Part shown: positions 15,278 to 23,707 of the stretch, piece by piece
Layout: each line of letters begins with the position of its first letter
Numbering within the stretch: the first letter of the stretch is position 1
Translations under genes and position numbers: made by a program
DNA from: Firmicutes bacterium UBA3941
GTDB taxonomy: Bacteria; Bacillota; Clostridia; Caldicoprobacterales; UBA3941
Assembly (NCBI GenBank): GCA_002385665.1
Contig: DGDX01000072.1
Coordinates: 1 to 27,042, forward strand
Length of the DNA stretch: 27,042 nucleotides
Direction of reading: 5' to 3'
Notes under the pieces: generated by a model
Databases searched by the model: none
What the model saw: only the letters and a program-made list of their open reading frames with translations
Told to the model about the DNA's origin: nothing

Positions 15278-16798
15278 TCATAGTGTAACCCCATCCTTAA
15301 ATATAGCAATCTCTCGAAAATCCTGCTCCTCATTCTTAGCCAGTATTCTACCGGAAGCTACATCGATAATGTACTGGAAAAACTCCCTTGATACACTTCC
15401 CATCTCCCCATCTTCCAAGAGTATACCAGCGTCAAAATCAATCCAATGCTTCTTCTTTTTGGCCAGCTCACTATTGGTAGAAACCTTGACTGTGGGTACC
15501 GGCCCACCCAGGGGTGTCCCCCTTCCCGTGGTAAATAACACCATATGCGCACCGCTGGCCACCAAGGCTGTTACCGCCACAATATCGTTTCCCGGGCCGT
15601 CCAAAAGGTTAAGACCGGGTACGGTCACCGGTTCTCCATATCCCACTACATCCACTACTTGCCCGGTCCCACCCTTCTGAGTGCAGCCTAAGGACTTCTC
15701 CTCCAGAGTGGTGATACCCCCTTCTTTGTTTCCCGGGGAAGGGTTCTCGTATATAACCTGATCGTGGCGGATAAAGTACTCTTTAAAATTGTTTATCATT
15801 GTAACGCATTTTTCAAATACCTCTTTTGTTACACAACGATTCATCAATATGGTTTCTGCCCCAAACATCTCGGGTACCTCTGTCAATATGGTGGTACCCC
15901 CCTGAGATACCAGGGCATCAGAAAAAGCACCCAATAACGGATTACCGGTGATTCCGGAAAAAGCATCGGAACCTCCGCATTTTAACCCTATCTTAAGTTT
16001 GGATATGGGGATTTCCTCCCTAAAAAAGCCTTCAGCGTAGGAAACCAGATCTTCGAGAATTTCCATACCTACTTCTTGTTCGTCCTCTACATCCTGGGTG
16101 TTTAAAAACTTAATCCTGTTTGTATCAATAGAGCCCCGCTTTTTTAATACCTTTTTAAATTCTTCTATGTTGTTGTTTTCACATCCCAATCCCAACACCA
16201 ACACTCCACCAGCGTTGGGATGGTCTACTAAACCCGCCAGAATGTTTTGGGTATTTTTATGATCGTCTCCCAACTGGGAACATCCATAGGGATGAGAAAA
16301 AAAGTGTATGCCATCTACCTTTCGACCTTTAAAATGCTGCCTGGCAGAATGAGTCAACCTTTCGGTAACCTTGTTTACACATCCGACGGTGTTTATTATC
16401 CATACTTCATTCCTTATCCCTACGTCCCCATTAGGCCTCAAATATCCACTAAAAGTAGGAATATTATCGTTTTCAGATTCCGGTAAGGTTTGGAATTGGG
16501 GTTCATAGGTGTAATCAAGCAGACCGGATAAATTGGTAGTTAAATTATGGGTATGCACCAGGCTACCCATCCTTATAGGCATGGTGGCGTGTCCAATGGA
16601 CGCCCCATATTTGATGATATCCTCTCCCTTTGCTATATCTCGGACAGCCATCTTATGTCCTACCCCGATATCTTCTGTTGCCTTGATTTTACTATTGCCT
16701 ATATCCAATACCTGTCCTTTATTTATAGGTCTAAGAACAACTGCTACACTGTCACTTTTGTGAATCCTTAATATGCGATTTTTCGGCATGCTACCCAT
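15278..16798 (-). CDS. uxaA: Altronate dehydratase
   Basis: A 506-residue UxaA-type dehydratase that converts D-altronate to 2-keto-3-deoxygluconate using a metal. The N-terminal SAF domain (about residues 1-95, ending near VHTHNLTTNL) is fused to the large catalytic UxaA/GarD domain (GYLRPNGDVGIRNEVW, FFSHPYGCSQLGDDH, GLGCENNN, LKCGGSDAFSGITGNP, GCTQKGG). Family members with both domains have about 495 residues, so it is full length. An alternative start three codons in exists; GGGGAG is 4 nt from the first ATG and 13 from the second, so the choice is uncertain. It lies 60 nt after uxaB. The combination strongly supports galacturonate breakdown. A galactarate/glucarate dehydratase (GarD-like) would be the alternative, but uxaB next door favours altronate. 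Confidence 0.93.
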   Translation of the reverse strand: MGSMPKNRILRIHKSDSVAVVLRPINKGQVLDIGNSKIKATEDIGVGHKMAVRDIAKGEDIIKYGASIGHATMPIRMGSLVHTHNLTTNLSGLLDYTYEPQFQTLPESENDNIPTFSGYLRPNGDVGIRNEVWIINTVGCVNKVTERLTHSARQHFKGRKVDGIHFFSHPYGCSQLGDDHKNTQNILAGLVDHPNAGGVLVLGLGCENNNIEEFKKVLKKRGSIDTNRIKFLNTQDVEDEQEVGMEILEDLVSYAEGFFREEIPISKLKIGLKCGGSDAFSGITGNPLLGAFSDALVSQGGTTILTEVPEMFGAETILMNRCVTKEVFEKCVTMINNFKEYFIRHDQVIYENPSPGNKEGGITTLEEKSLGCTQKGGTGQVVDVVGYGEPVTVPGLNLLDGPGNDIVAVTALVASGAHMVLFTTGRGTPLGGPVPTVKVSTNSELAKKKKHWIDFDAGILLEDGEMGSVSREFFQYIIDVASGRILAKNEEQDFREIAIFKDGVTL

Positions 16799-16858
16799 CC
16801 CACTCCCCTATGTATTAATTCGAATAAGGGACCATTTTACCGCCCTCTTATATATTCA

Positions 16859-18385
16859 TTATCCTTGGATTCCAACAAGATCCTTGACGGTATTTTCCAT
16901 ACCCATGTTCAAAATCCTTTCCAGATACTCACTAACCTTTTGGGTCATGCCGGGCAGCTCATTGAGATCCATATCCCAAAAATCCTTTTGCCCCAGGGCT
17001 TTTGTGCATAATAGAACCAGGTCCCCGCCTTTGTCATAGTCGGTCCATAAGTCTTGAAAAAATTCCAGCACATCCCTATCGTCTTGAATCCTATACTGGT
17101 TGCCCATCCTTTCCCCTATAAGAGCCTCATCCTGAATTTGAGCCCCCCTATAGAAGATCAACAAAGAAGCCAGAGAAAAGGTCAATACTTCTGGCAGACT
17201 ATCCATTAAACTAAGGTTTTCCAGCAGTGAAGGCAGAACTCTTACCTTCCATTTGGATACGGAGTTCAAGGAGATGCTAAGTAGGTTATGTTCTATAAAA
17301 GGATTTTTAAATCGTTCCAGTACAGCATCTGCGAACCCCTGCTTATCCTCCTGGGGAAAGTCGAGAATAGGTAATATTTCTTCGTACAATCCCTTTTTCA
17401 TATAGGATAGTACCACATCATCCTCTATGCATTGCCTGACTGTATCGAGACCATATAGATATGCCATAAGTGCAGTCATGGTATGGGTTCCGTTTAAAAT
17501 CCTGACCTTTCTTGTCCTATAGGGCGTTAGGTCATCCGTCCAAACCACGTTAAGGCCTGCCTCGGTCAAAGGTATCTCCTTGGAAAGGCTTTTATCCCCT
17601 TCGATGACCCAAAGGTGAAAAGGCTCACCCGTATCAAGCAGCCTGTCCTCGTAACCCAACTCCCTATTCAGTTCCTCTATTTCATCCCCGGGATAGCCGG
17701 TTACAATGCGGTCCACCAAGGTGTTTAAGAAATGGTTATGTTCTTTGATCCAATTACTGAATTCGCTACCCAGTGCCCACTCTTCTGCGTACCTTAATAC
17801 AATCTCCTTCAGGGAATCCCCATTCCTGTCGATGAGTTCGCAGGGAAGGATTATCATACCTCTGTCCGAAGATCCGTCAAAGGCCTTAAACCTTGCATAC
17901 AAAAAGGAAGTTACCTTTGCCGGAAATGATTCAGGGCAAGTGTCTATGGGCATGTCCTCTTTTACGTATGCGATCCCTGCCTCTGTGGTATTAGATACCA
18001 TAAACCGTAACTCCGGTTGGGCAGCGCATTTTAAGAACCCCTGCCAATCCTCATAGGGGTTGATGCCCCTGCTGACGGATGTAATTATCCGTTTTTCTTC
18101 CTTTATCTTGCCCTCAATTAATCCCCTAAGGAGCAGGGTATAAAGGCCATCCTGTTGATTTAGGGCATCTACCAGGCCATGGGGTATAGGTTGAACTACA
18201 ATAGTTCTACCCAGAAATAGGCCTTGCCTGTTCATCTCGTCTACCATCCAGTCGATGAAAGCCCTTAAAAAGTTACCCTCACCAAACTGTATAATCCGCT
18301 CTGGCATCGTTTCAAGATTGCCAACTTCTACATCCCTGGGAAGGTTCAACCCCTCCTCAAGTAGCCGCCTATTGAGCCTTTTCAC
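16859..18385 (-). CDS. uxaB: Tagaturonate reductase (altronate oxidoreductase)
   Basis: A 508-residue member of the mannitol dehydrogenase/long-chain polyol dehydrogenase family. The N-terminal NAD-binding Rossmann region contains FGEGNFLRAF (34-43), and the C-terminal helical domain has the catalytic KVRILNGTHT motif near 290-300. UxaB reduces D-tagaturonate to D-altronate with NADH in the cytoplasm. The glucuronate homologue UxuB (fructuronate reductase) is in the same family, but adjacency to uxaA supports UxaB. The start is GTG, with GAGGGGG 8 nt upstream. It lies only 13 nt after the LarA-like gene. Confidence 0.93.
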   Translation of the reverse strand: MKRLNRRLLEEGLNLPRDVEVGNLETMPERIIQFGEGNFLRAFIDWMVDEMNRQGLFLGRTIVVQPIPHGLVDALNQQDGLYTLLLRGLIEGKIKEEKRIITSVSRGINPYEDWQGFLKCAAQPELRFMVSNTTEAGIAYVKEDMPIDTCPESFPAKVTSFLYARFKAFDGSSDRGMIILPCELIDRNGDSLKEIVLRYAEEWALGSEFSNWIKEHNHFLNTLVDRIVTGYPGDEIEELNRELGYEDRLLDTGEPFHLWVIEGDKSLSKEIPLTEAGLNVVWTDDLTPYRTRKVRILNGTHTMTALMAYLYGLDTVRQCIEDDVVLSYMKKGLYEEILPILDFPQEDKQGFADAVLERFKNPFIEHNLLSISLNSVSKWKVRVLPSLLENLSLMDSLPEVLTFSLASLLIFYRGAQIQDEALIGERMGNQYRIQDDRDVLEFFQDLWTDYDKGGDLVLLCTKALGQKDFWDMDLNELPGMTQKVSEYLERILNMGMENTVKDLVGIQG

Positions 18386-18398
18386 GCCTAAAACCCCC

Positions 18399-19676
18399 TC
18401 AAAATTTGCTTCTATCGGCCCATAACCCCAGAGCCGGATTACTTATATAAAAGATCTCCTCTCCGTCTTCAAGAATATTGTATCCATCCTTTAATTTTTT
18501 CGGATCATATTTTACTAAAGCTTCTTTTAAGGGCATATAGTTGTAGTTGACCTCTTCCACCTCTTCCCGGGTCAGATGGCCCGGAGCATAGGTGATTGAG
18601 AACCTGTCATCGGATGATCCATGGATAAGATGGGCTGCCACGGATTGATTTTCCTGAAGATCCTGATTCTCCTTAAACAGTTCCAATACCTTTAACCTGC
18701 CTGCATAACCATACTTTCGTATTAGTCTGTCGTTTTCTTGGTCTTCGCCAAACTGCCTGACTCCGGGAGCCAGGACGATAAGCTGCCCACCGTCCTCAAT
18801 GGCCATCCGGGTCCTGTAGACGGATTTATTTCCCAGCCAGGTACTCTTAAATTCCCTTCCATCCAAGTAAACCACGACCTTTTTAAAGGGTCTGTCCACA
18901 TATTCCAGATTCTTTTCCTGGCTTAGCTTTACAGCCTCCTCAAACAGGGATCTATCGTTGCCAATAAACAATCCATGGATATCCACCTTGTCTTCTTTGG
19001 CAGTGGTCACCGTCAATACATACATGAGGGGTATCTCCTTGGTAAAGTGTTCCTGGCAATAGTCAAATACCTTTCGAACCGGAGAATGATCCCTTCCCAT
19101 GATCTTCTCCATTCCGTAAATCGCACCTAGCATATGGCTCTTGTTTATTATGTCCATACCACCGCAGCCCACAAATATATTCTTGCTGTAGTTGGCCATG
19201 CCCACCACTTCATGGGGCACTACCTGCCCTATGGAGATGATTAGGTCGTAGCTTTTATCAAGCAGCCTCTTATTGATCTCCACATCTATGGGCTCATTCA
19301 CAAGCCCTTCGGATATTTCAGATATATACTGACCAGGCACCTGACCGACTTTGACTACATCCGTCCTCCAGTTGTGTACTATGAAAGATTCTTTTGGAAT
19401 TTCCTCCCCAAAAAACAGATCTATTTCATCATGAGTCATAGGCATATGGGTCCCCAATGCGGGCATAATATCCACCTTACAAACATCCTTAAGAAGCTGG
19501 TAGTACATCCTGGTAATATCCCCAGCCCCGGAATGTGCCCTGGTTAAATCCGGTGGGATTAATAAAACCTTTCTTAAGCTTGCCCTTTGCTCTTGCAAAG
19601 ATTGGTCCAAGGCTTCCCTAATGCTTTTTTCATGAAGACCTTGGCCATCATCTGAAGTAATGCTAAGTCTAATCAT
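18399..19676 (-). CDS. LarA-like nickel-pincer racemase/epimerase (lactate racemase domain)
   Basis: A 425-residue protein of the LarA superfamily (DUF2088). Six residues known in L. plantarum LarA have counterparts with near-identical spacing: D43 and R46 (PDLTRAH), H77 (GTHMPM), H155 (VPHEVVG), K165 (YSKN, the lysine that binds the nickel-pincer nucleotide) and H181 (NKSHMLG). The intervals 155-165-181 equal LarA 174-184-200. A racemase or epimerase acting on a 2-hydroxy acid is therefore likely; beside uxaBA an aldonate 2-epimerase is more plausible than lactate racemase. LarB, LarC and LarE, needed to make the cofactor, are not in the window. The ATG at 19676 is 8 nt after GAGG; the GTG three codons earlier has no site. 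First gene of the operon. Confidence 0.88.
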   Translation of the reverse strand: MIRLSITSDDGQGLHEKSIREALDQSLQEQRASLRKVLLIPPDLTRAHSGAGDITRMYYQLLKDVCKVDIMPALGTHMPMTHDEIDLFFGEEIPKESFIVHNWRTDVVKVGQVPGQYISEISEGLVNEPIDVEINKRLLDKSYDLIISIGQVVPHEVVGMANYSKNIFVGCGGMDIINKSHMLGAIYGMEKIMGRDHSPVRKVFDYCQEHFTKEIPLMYVLTVTTAKEDKVDIHGLFIGNDRSLFEEAVKLSQEKNLEYVDRPFKKVVVYLDGREFKSTWLGNKSVYRTRMAIEDGGQLIVLAPGVRQFGEDQENDRLIRKYGYAGRLKVLELFKENQDLQENQSVAAHLIHGSSDDRFSITYAPGHLTREEVEEVNYNYMPLKEALVKYDPKKLKDGYNILEDGEEIFYISNPALGLWADRSKF

Positions 19677-19740
19677 CGCTCTCACCTCGACTTAATTATC
19701 GTAAATTTGCAACAGGAACCATATCTAATAACATGTCCGC

Positions 19741-19765
19741 ATTATATAGGAAAATGACTTAAGTC
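19741..19765 (-). promoter_or_regulatory. Promoter of the larA-like/uxaBA operon with a palindrome in the -35 region
   Basis: A perfect TATAAT on the minus strand (19746-19741) is not accompanied by a good -35. In its place, the 10-bp palindrome GACTTAAGTC (19756-19765) covers the -35 zone. RNA would start near 19734, about 58 nt before the first gene. The imperfect inverted repeat GATTCA...TGAATC, near 19799-19821, lies further upstream and could also bind a regulator. Confidence 0.5.
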
Positions 19766-19855
19766 CATTTCTCTTTCAAATCACACCGGGAATTGCCTGA
19801 TTCAACGCTAAAGGCTGAATCCCAGTAATACAATCATATCATATTCTGAAAATAA

Positions 19856-19884
19856 TTGACAATAACCTATGGGGACATATATCA
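19856..19884 (+). promoter_or_regulatory. Promoter of the Gfo/Idh/MocA gene
   Basis: A consensus TTGACA at 19856-19861 is followed by TATATC at 19878-19883 with 16-nt spacing. The predicted start, near 19890, lies inside an apparent in-frame N-terminal extension of the downstream gene, which supports the later ATG at 19962. Confidence 0.5.
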
Positions 19885-19961
19885 TATTGTTAACATCAAC
19901 GCTACATACAAATGAAGGGGACCATTATTTACTAAACATATCCAAGGGAGGTTATCGATAT

Positions 19962-21029
19962 ATGAAAAAGCTAAATCTGGCTATCATTGGACAGGGACGT
20001 AGCGGGAGGGATATACACGGCAAATACTTCTTAACGGATCCGGATAGATTTAAAGTGGTAGCAGTTGTAGAGGCATTGGAGGATCGGCGAAACAGGGCAG
20101 CAGAGGAATATGGGTGTGACACCTATGAAAACTACCAGGAACTCTTTGGAAGATCCGACATTGACCTCGTAGTTAACGCATCCTTCAGCCATATGCATGC
20201 TCACACCACTATTGACTTATTAAATAATGGGTTCAACGTTCTAACGGAAAAGCCCTGTGCCAGGACCCCGGAAGAGGTCCAGGCAATGATAGATGCAGCA
20301 AAGGCAAATAAGCGGATGTTTGCTATCTTTCAGCAGTCCAGGTTTGCGCCTTACTTTGAAAAGGTCAAGGATGTAATAAACTCCGGAATCCTTGGCAGGA
20401 TCGTACAGATAAGCATTAACTTCAACGGCTTCGCCAGAAGGTGGGACTGGCAATGTTGTCAGGAATTCGTTGCCGGCAGCCTCTATAACACAGGCCCACA
20501 CCCTTTGGATCAAGCCCTTAATCTCCTCGATTACTATGACGGTATGCCCCAGGTATTTTGCAAAATGGATAGGGCCAACACCTTCGGGGATGCAGAGGAC
20601 TATGTAAAGTTAATCCTTACAGCTCCAGACCGCCCGTTGATAGACATAGAGATTTCCTCCTGTGATGCTTATCCTACATATACCTATAAGGTCCAGGGTA
20701 CTAGGGGCGGCCTTGAAGGAAGTATGACCCATATTAAGTGGAGGTATTATGACGAAAGGGTGGCTCCAAGGCGGGAACTGATAAAGACACCCCTCAAAGA
20801 CGAACAGGGTCTGCCTATGTATTGCAGCGAAACACTATACTGGGCCGAGGAAACATGGAGTGTAGAGGATCCCGGTGTATTTAACCATGCGGTAAAACGG
20901 TTCTATGATAACATCTATGGTCATCTGACAGAAGGGACACCCCTTATAGTTACGCCCCAGCAGGTTAAACAACAAATACATGTTATAAATCTTTGTCATG
21001 AACAAAATCCAATGCCAAGATTCTGCTGA
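19962..21029 (+). CDS. Gfo/Idh/MocA-family NAD(P)-dependent oxidoreductase
   Basis: A 355-residue oxidoreductase. The N-terminal Rossmann domain has G10-x-G-x-x-G15 (IIGQGRSGRD) and the family's TEKPCA motif near residue 97. The C-terminal alpha/beta domain contains YNTGPHPLDQALNL, with the His/Asp pair usual in this family's active site. Such enzymes oxidise or reduce sugars, inositols or sugar acids. It is the only plus-strand gene in the acid-sugar region, and it is divergent from the uxaBA operon, so a shared substrate is likely. The ATG at 19962 follows AAGGGAGG (10-nt spacer); an upstream in-frame ATG at 19869 lies within the promoter. The substrate cannot be named. Confidence 0.9.
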   Translation: MKKLNLAIIGQGRSGRDIHGKYFLTDPDRFKVVAVVEALEDRRNRAAEEYGCDTYENYQELFGRSDIDLVVNASFSHMHAHTTIDLLNNGFNVLTEKPCARTPEEVQAMIDAAKANKRMFAIFQQSRFAPYFEKVKDVINSGILGRIVQISINFNGFARRWDWQCCQEFVAGSLYNTGPHPLDQALNLLDYYDGMPQVFCKMDRANTFGDAEDYVKLILTAPDRPLIDIEISSCDAYPTYTYKVQGTRGGLEGSMTHIKWRYYDERVAPRRELIKTPLKDEQGLPMYCSETLYWAEETWSVEDPGVFNHAVKRFYDNIYGHLTEGTPLIVTPQQVKQQIHVINLCHEQNPMPRFC

Positions 21030-21145
21030 GCGGGAACTTCTTATTAGCGAATAAATCTTTCATAAATTAACGCGTTGTGCCAGTCAATCATATGCCGTTA
21101 ATGACTATTGACCGCTCTGTAACATCGTAAGAGTAACTGTATACT

Positions 21146-21214
21146 GAAGTTTCAAAAAATCTATTATAGTTTTTAAATAACAAAGGTTAATGGTAATGTA
21201 TTTTTTGAAACTTC
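21146..21214. repeat. 15-bp perfect inverted repeat after the Gfo/Idh/MocA gene
   Basis: GAAGTTTCAAAAAAT (21146-21160) and its exact complement (21200-21214) flank a 39-nt AT-rich centre. It begins 117 nt after the stop of the plus-strand gene. With A/T runs inside the arms and a long loop it is not a typical terminator; a small inverted-repeat element is possible. The rest of 21030-21236 shows no gene. Confidence 0.6.
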
Positions 21215-21236
21215 CCTACTTCCGAAATCACTTTGG

Positions 21237-21278
21237 AGAAAACTAAGGCTTTTCTATATTCCATAAGCCAAGTTTTCT
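21237..21278. repeat. Hairpin with AGAAAACT/AGTTTTCT arms
   Basis: AGAAAACT (21237-21244) pairs with AGTTTTCT (21271-21278), and GGCTT inside pairs with AAGCC, giving 13 bp in two blocks. A T-rich 3' arm makes it a possible weak terminator for the plus strand. 21279-21394 shows no gene. Confidence 0.45.
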
Positions 21279-21394
21279 TAACCAAATCAATGAAGTCATC
21301 CGCTTGTCAATAGCTCATTACCTAAGATTATGAACTGACACAATTGGTTATGTTAACCCTTTAATACTGGTTATCCCAGTTATAGAAGCCATAT

Positions 21395-21445
21395 AAAAAG
21401 GAGCTGTTGCCAGACTGATTAACCAGTTTGCTACAGCTCCTTTTT
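21395..21445. terminator. Bidirectional intrinsic terminator between convergent genes
   Basis: AAAAAGGAGCTGT (21395-21407) and its exact complement (21433-21445) form a 13-bp stem with A and T tracts at its ends. A second 7-bp helix (CAGACTG with CAGTTTG, one G-U pair) lies inside. It separates the plus-strand Gfo/Idh/MocA gene from the minus-strand 2-hydroxyacid dehydrogenase gene and can serve both. Confidence 0.88.
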
Positions 21446-21481
21446 AATTGCTGATCGGGAAACACAAATCCCATGAACCAA

Positions 21482-22477
21482 CTACTGGGTCATGGCCATG
21501 GCATATTCTTTTTTTATCTCCAGCCGGGCCTTCTCCCCGGCCAATACCTTTAAGACATCCTCTATTAGGCTTAAGGTGACAATTTCCCATCTATCGGTTG
21601 TTGGTCCCCCCCGATGGGGTTGCAAAAGTACGTTGGGTAAGCCGATTAATGGACTATCCGGTGGTAGTGGTTCTTCGTCAAATACATCTATTACCGCATT
21701 AAATCTGTTTTTCTTAAGCTCTCCTATAAGGGCTTCAGTATCAACAATGCTGGCCCTGGCTGTATTGACAAAAAGTCCCCCATCCTGGATGGATTCCAGG
21801 TGTTTCTTACCTACTAAATGATAGGTCTCAGGAGTCTTGGCGGCATGGACGGATATTATCTTGCAATTTGAAAAGATCTCATCCATGCTGGCCCTTTCCA
21901 CCCCATAGCTATGAAGGACTTCATCGTCCACATAAGGGTCATAGGCGTATATCTTTACCCTAAAGGGCTCCAGCATTCTTACAAGATATCTTGCTACCGC
22001 TCCAAATCCTATAAGCCCAATGCTTTGATCCAAAATTCCTTCGTCCCATGCTTCCGTCGGGGGCCAATTCCCCTCTAAGATCTGGTTCTGAAAGTAGATT
22101 ACCCTTCTCAAGGAGGTGAGGATATAAGTGAGAACACCCTCAGCTACCGATTCCGCATAGATTTCATTTCCGCTTAGTACGGTAATACCCTTATCATAGA
22201 GATAATCGCTTACGATGTTGGCTACGGATCCACCGGTATAGGCAATGACCTTAAGCCTGTTGGCATCTTTTAATACTTCTTCATCAAATCTGGCACTGCC
22301 CCACCCAGCTATGCAGACTTCTACATCTTTAATCCTTTCCTTTAATTCCCCAGGGCTGAAATTATTCGAAGTCTCATTCCACTTAACTTCTCCAATTGAT
22401 TCTAACTTTTTTACTACCCGGGAAGGAAAGAAACCGTCCCTGACTCCAGATTTTGGCATTGTGACTAGAATTTTCAT
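21482..22477 (-). CDS. D-isomer-specific 2-hydroxyacid dehydrogenase
   Basis: A 331-residue NAD-dependent dehydrogenase of the PGDH/glyoxylate reductase family. The nucleotide-binding loop GLIGFGAVARY starts at 154, followed by D180 in YAYDPY, R241 in NTARASIVD, E269 in DEEP and H288 in LLQPHRGG: the Arg-Glu-His catalytic set of the family. It probably reduces a 2-oxo acid such as glyoxylate, hydroxypyruvate or tartronate semialdehyde. The ATG at 22477 has GGAGG 8 nt upstream; earlier in-frame starts overlap that site. It is the last gene of the SDR-aldolase-dehydratase cluster, 25 nt after the dehydratase, and ends before the bidirectional terminator. An aldehyde or keto acid released by the aldolase upstream is a sensible substrate, by inference. 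Confidence 0.9.
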   Translation of the reverse strand: MKILVTMPKSGVRDGFFPSRVVKKLESIGEVKWNETSNNFSPGELKERIKDVEVCIAGWGSARFDEEVLKDANRLKVIAYTGGSVANIVSDYLYDKGITVLSGNEIYAESVAEGVLTYILTSLRRVIYFQNQILEGNWPPTEAWDEGILDQSIGLIGFGAVARYLVRMLEPFRVKIYAYDPYVDDEVLHSYGVERASMDEIFSNCKIISVHAAKTPETYHLVGKKHLESIQDGGLFVNTARASIVDTEALIGELKKNRFNAVIDVFDEEPLPPDSPLIGLPNVLLQPHRGGPTTDRWEIVTLSLIEDVLKVLAGEKARLEIKKEYAMAMTQ

Positions 22478-22502
22478 AGTCATCGCCTCCACAAGATTAA
22501 TA

Positions 22503-23705
22503 TTAAGGAGTATAGAGAGTTCCGTCGGGCAATCTAGTCTGGGTCCATTGGGTTACCCTTGTCTGACATGGATACTTAGCAGCTAATTCCTCATTAATGT
22601 CAATTCCCAATCCCGGCTTATCATTGGCATAAACATATCCGTCTTTGAGAATCGGACTGCCGGGGAAGACTTCGTGGAGGGTCTCGGATATACCGGCCCA
22701 CTCTTGAATACCAAAGTTATGGGATACCAGATCTAAATGTACGTTGGCTGCATGACCCACCGGTGAAACGTCTCCCGGACCATGCCAGGCGGTTCTTATG
22801 CCGAATTGTTCACAGAAGATGGCCAGTTTTCTGGCAGGGGTTATTCCGCCTATCTGACTGATATGAACCCTGATAAAATCTATAAGTCTATTGTATATTA
22901 AATAATCCCACTCTTTGGGGTTGTTGTAAAGCTCACCTATTGCAATGGGAGTGCAACTCTGTTGACGCAATATTTTAAGCCAGTCTCCCTGCTCAGGAGA
23001 TAGTACGTCCTCTAAGAAAAACAGCCTATAAGGTTCCAGAGCCTTAGCTAATCTGATTGCATCGATGGGCGGGATCCTTTCATGAACATCGTGCAACAGT
23101 TCAACCTGGTCTCCCAACTTGCCTCGGACATGCTCAAAGAGCTTTATGGTATTCCTTATGTACTGATCAGGACAATAGTATATGCCATCCGGAGCACCTG
23201 CCGGCTTGTTAAGGGCTTTTGCATCTCCACCGTATCCGCCCCATTGTATCCTTATGTGCCTGATATTCTGATCCATAAATTTTTGAACATTCTCAGTAAT
23301 GGTATCAAGATCTTTACCGTCTGCATGACGATAGACTGCAACGCCTTCCCTTGATTTACCACCTAAAAGATCATAGAGGGGCATATTGGCCAATTTACCC
23401 TTGATATCCCATAAGGCCATATCGACCCCTGAAATTGCATTGTTGGTTACCGGTCCGTTTCTCCAGTAGGAGTTGTTGTTCATCAGATGCCATAGATCCT
23501 CTATGTTAGAGACATCCCTGCCCTTTAACAGGGGATCCAAATAGTCCTCTACCATAGATGCTACCAGCTTCTCTCTATAGGCAAAAGTAGCACATCCAAG
23601 CCCATATAGTCCCGGTTCGCTGGTTTCTACCTTCACGACTATCAGATTGATACCAGCCGGCGCCGTTAGTATCGCTTTTACATTTCTTATTGTTATTTTG
23701 GACAT
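22503..23705 (-). CDS. manD: Enolase-superfamily acid-sugar dehydratase, ManD/RspA family
   Basis: A 400-residue member of the D-mannonate dehydratase subgroup of the enolase superfamily. Metal ligands D206 (with H208, LLHDVHERI), E232 (FFLEDVLSPEQ) and E258 (AIGELYNNP), and the catalytic H308/D312 (WHGPGDVSPVGHAAN) are present. These match the Novosphingobium ManD pattern D210/H212, E236, E262. The subgroup removes water from D-mannonate or D-gluconate to give 2-keto-3-deoxygluconate, and some members are nearly inactive (RspA type), so activity is not certain. The ribosome binding site (AGAGGAGG) lies inside the last codons of the aldolase gene, 2 nt separating the two frames, which indicates translational coupling. 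It could supply KDG to KdgK or to the adjacent aldolase. Confidence 0.9.
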   Translation of the reverse strand: MSKITIRNVKAILTAPAGINLIVVKVETSEPGLYGLGCATFAYREKLVASMVEDYLDPLLKGRDVSNIEDLWHLMNNNSYWRNGPVTNNAISGVDMALWDIKGKLANMPLYDLLGGKSREGVAVYRHADGKDLDTITENVQKFMDQNIRHIRIQWGGYGGDAKALNKPAGAPDGIYYCPDQYIRNTIKLFEHVRGKLGDQVELLHDVHERIPPIDAIRLAKALEPYRLFFLEDVLSPEQGDWLKILRQQSCTPIAIGELYNNPKEWDYLIYNRLIDFIRVHISQIGGITPARKLAIFCEQFGIRTAWHGPGDVSPVGHAANVHLDLVSHNFGIQEWAGISETLHEVFPGSPILKDGYVYANDKPGLGIDINEELAAKYPCQTRVTQWTQTRLPDGTLYTP

Positions 23706-23707
23706 AA

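Noticed and set aside
19869..19961. N-terminal extension of the Gfo/Idh/MocA protein
   Set aside because: The extension overlaps the predicted promoter -10 region; MKKLNLAIIGQG from 19962 is the usual beginning of the Rossmann domain and has a ribosome binding site.
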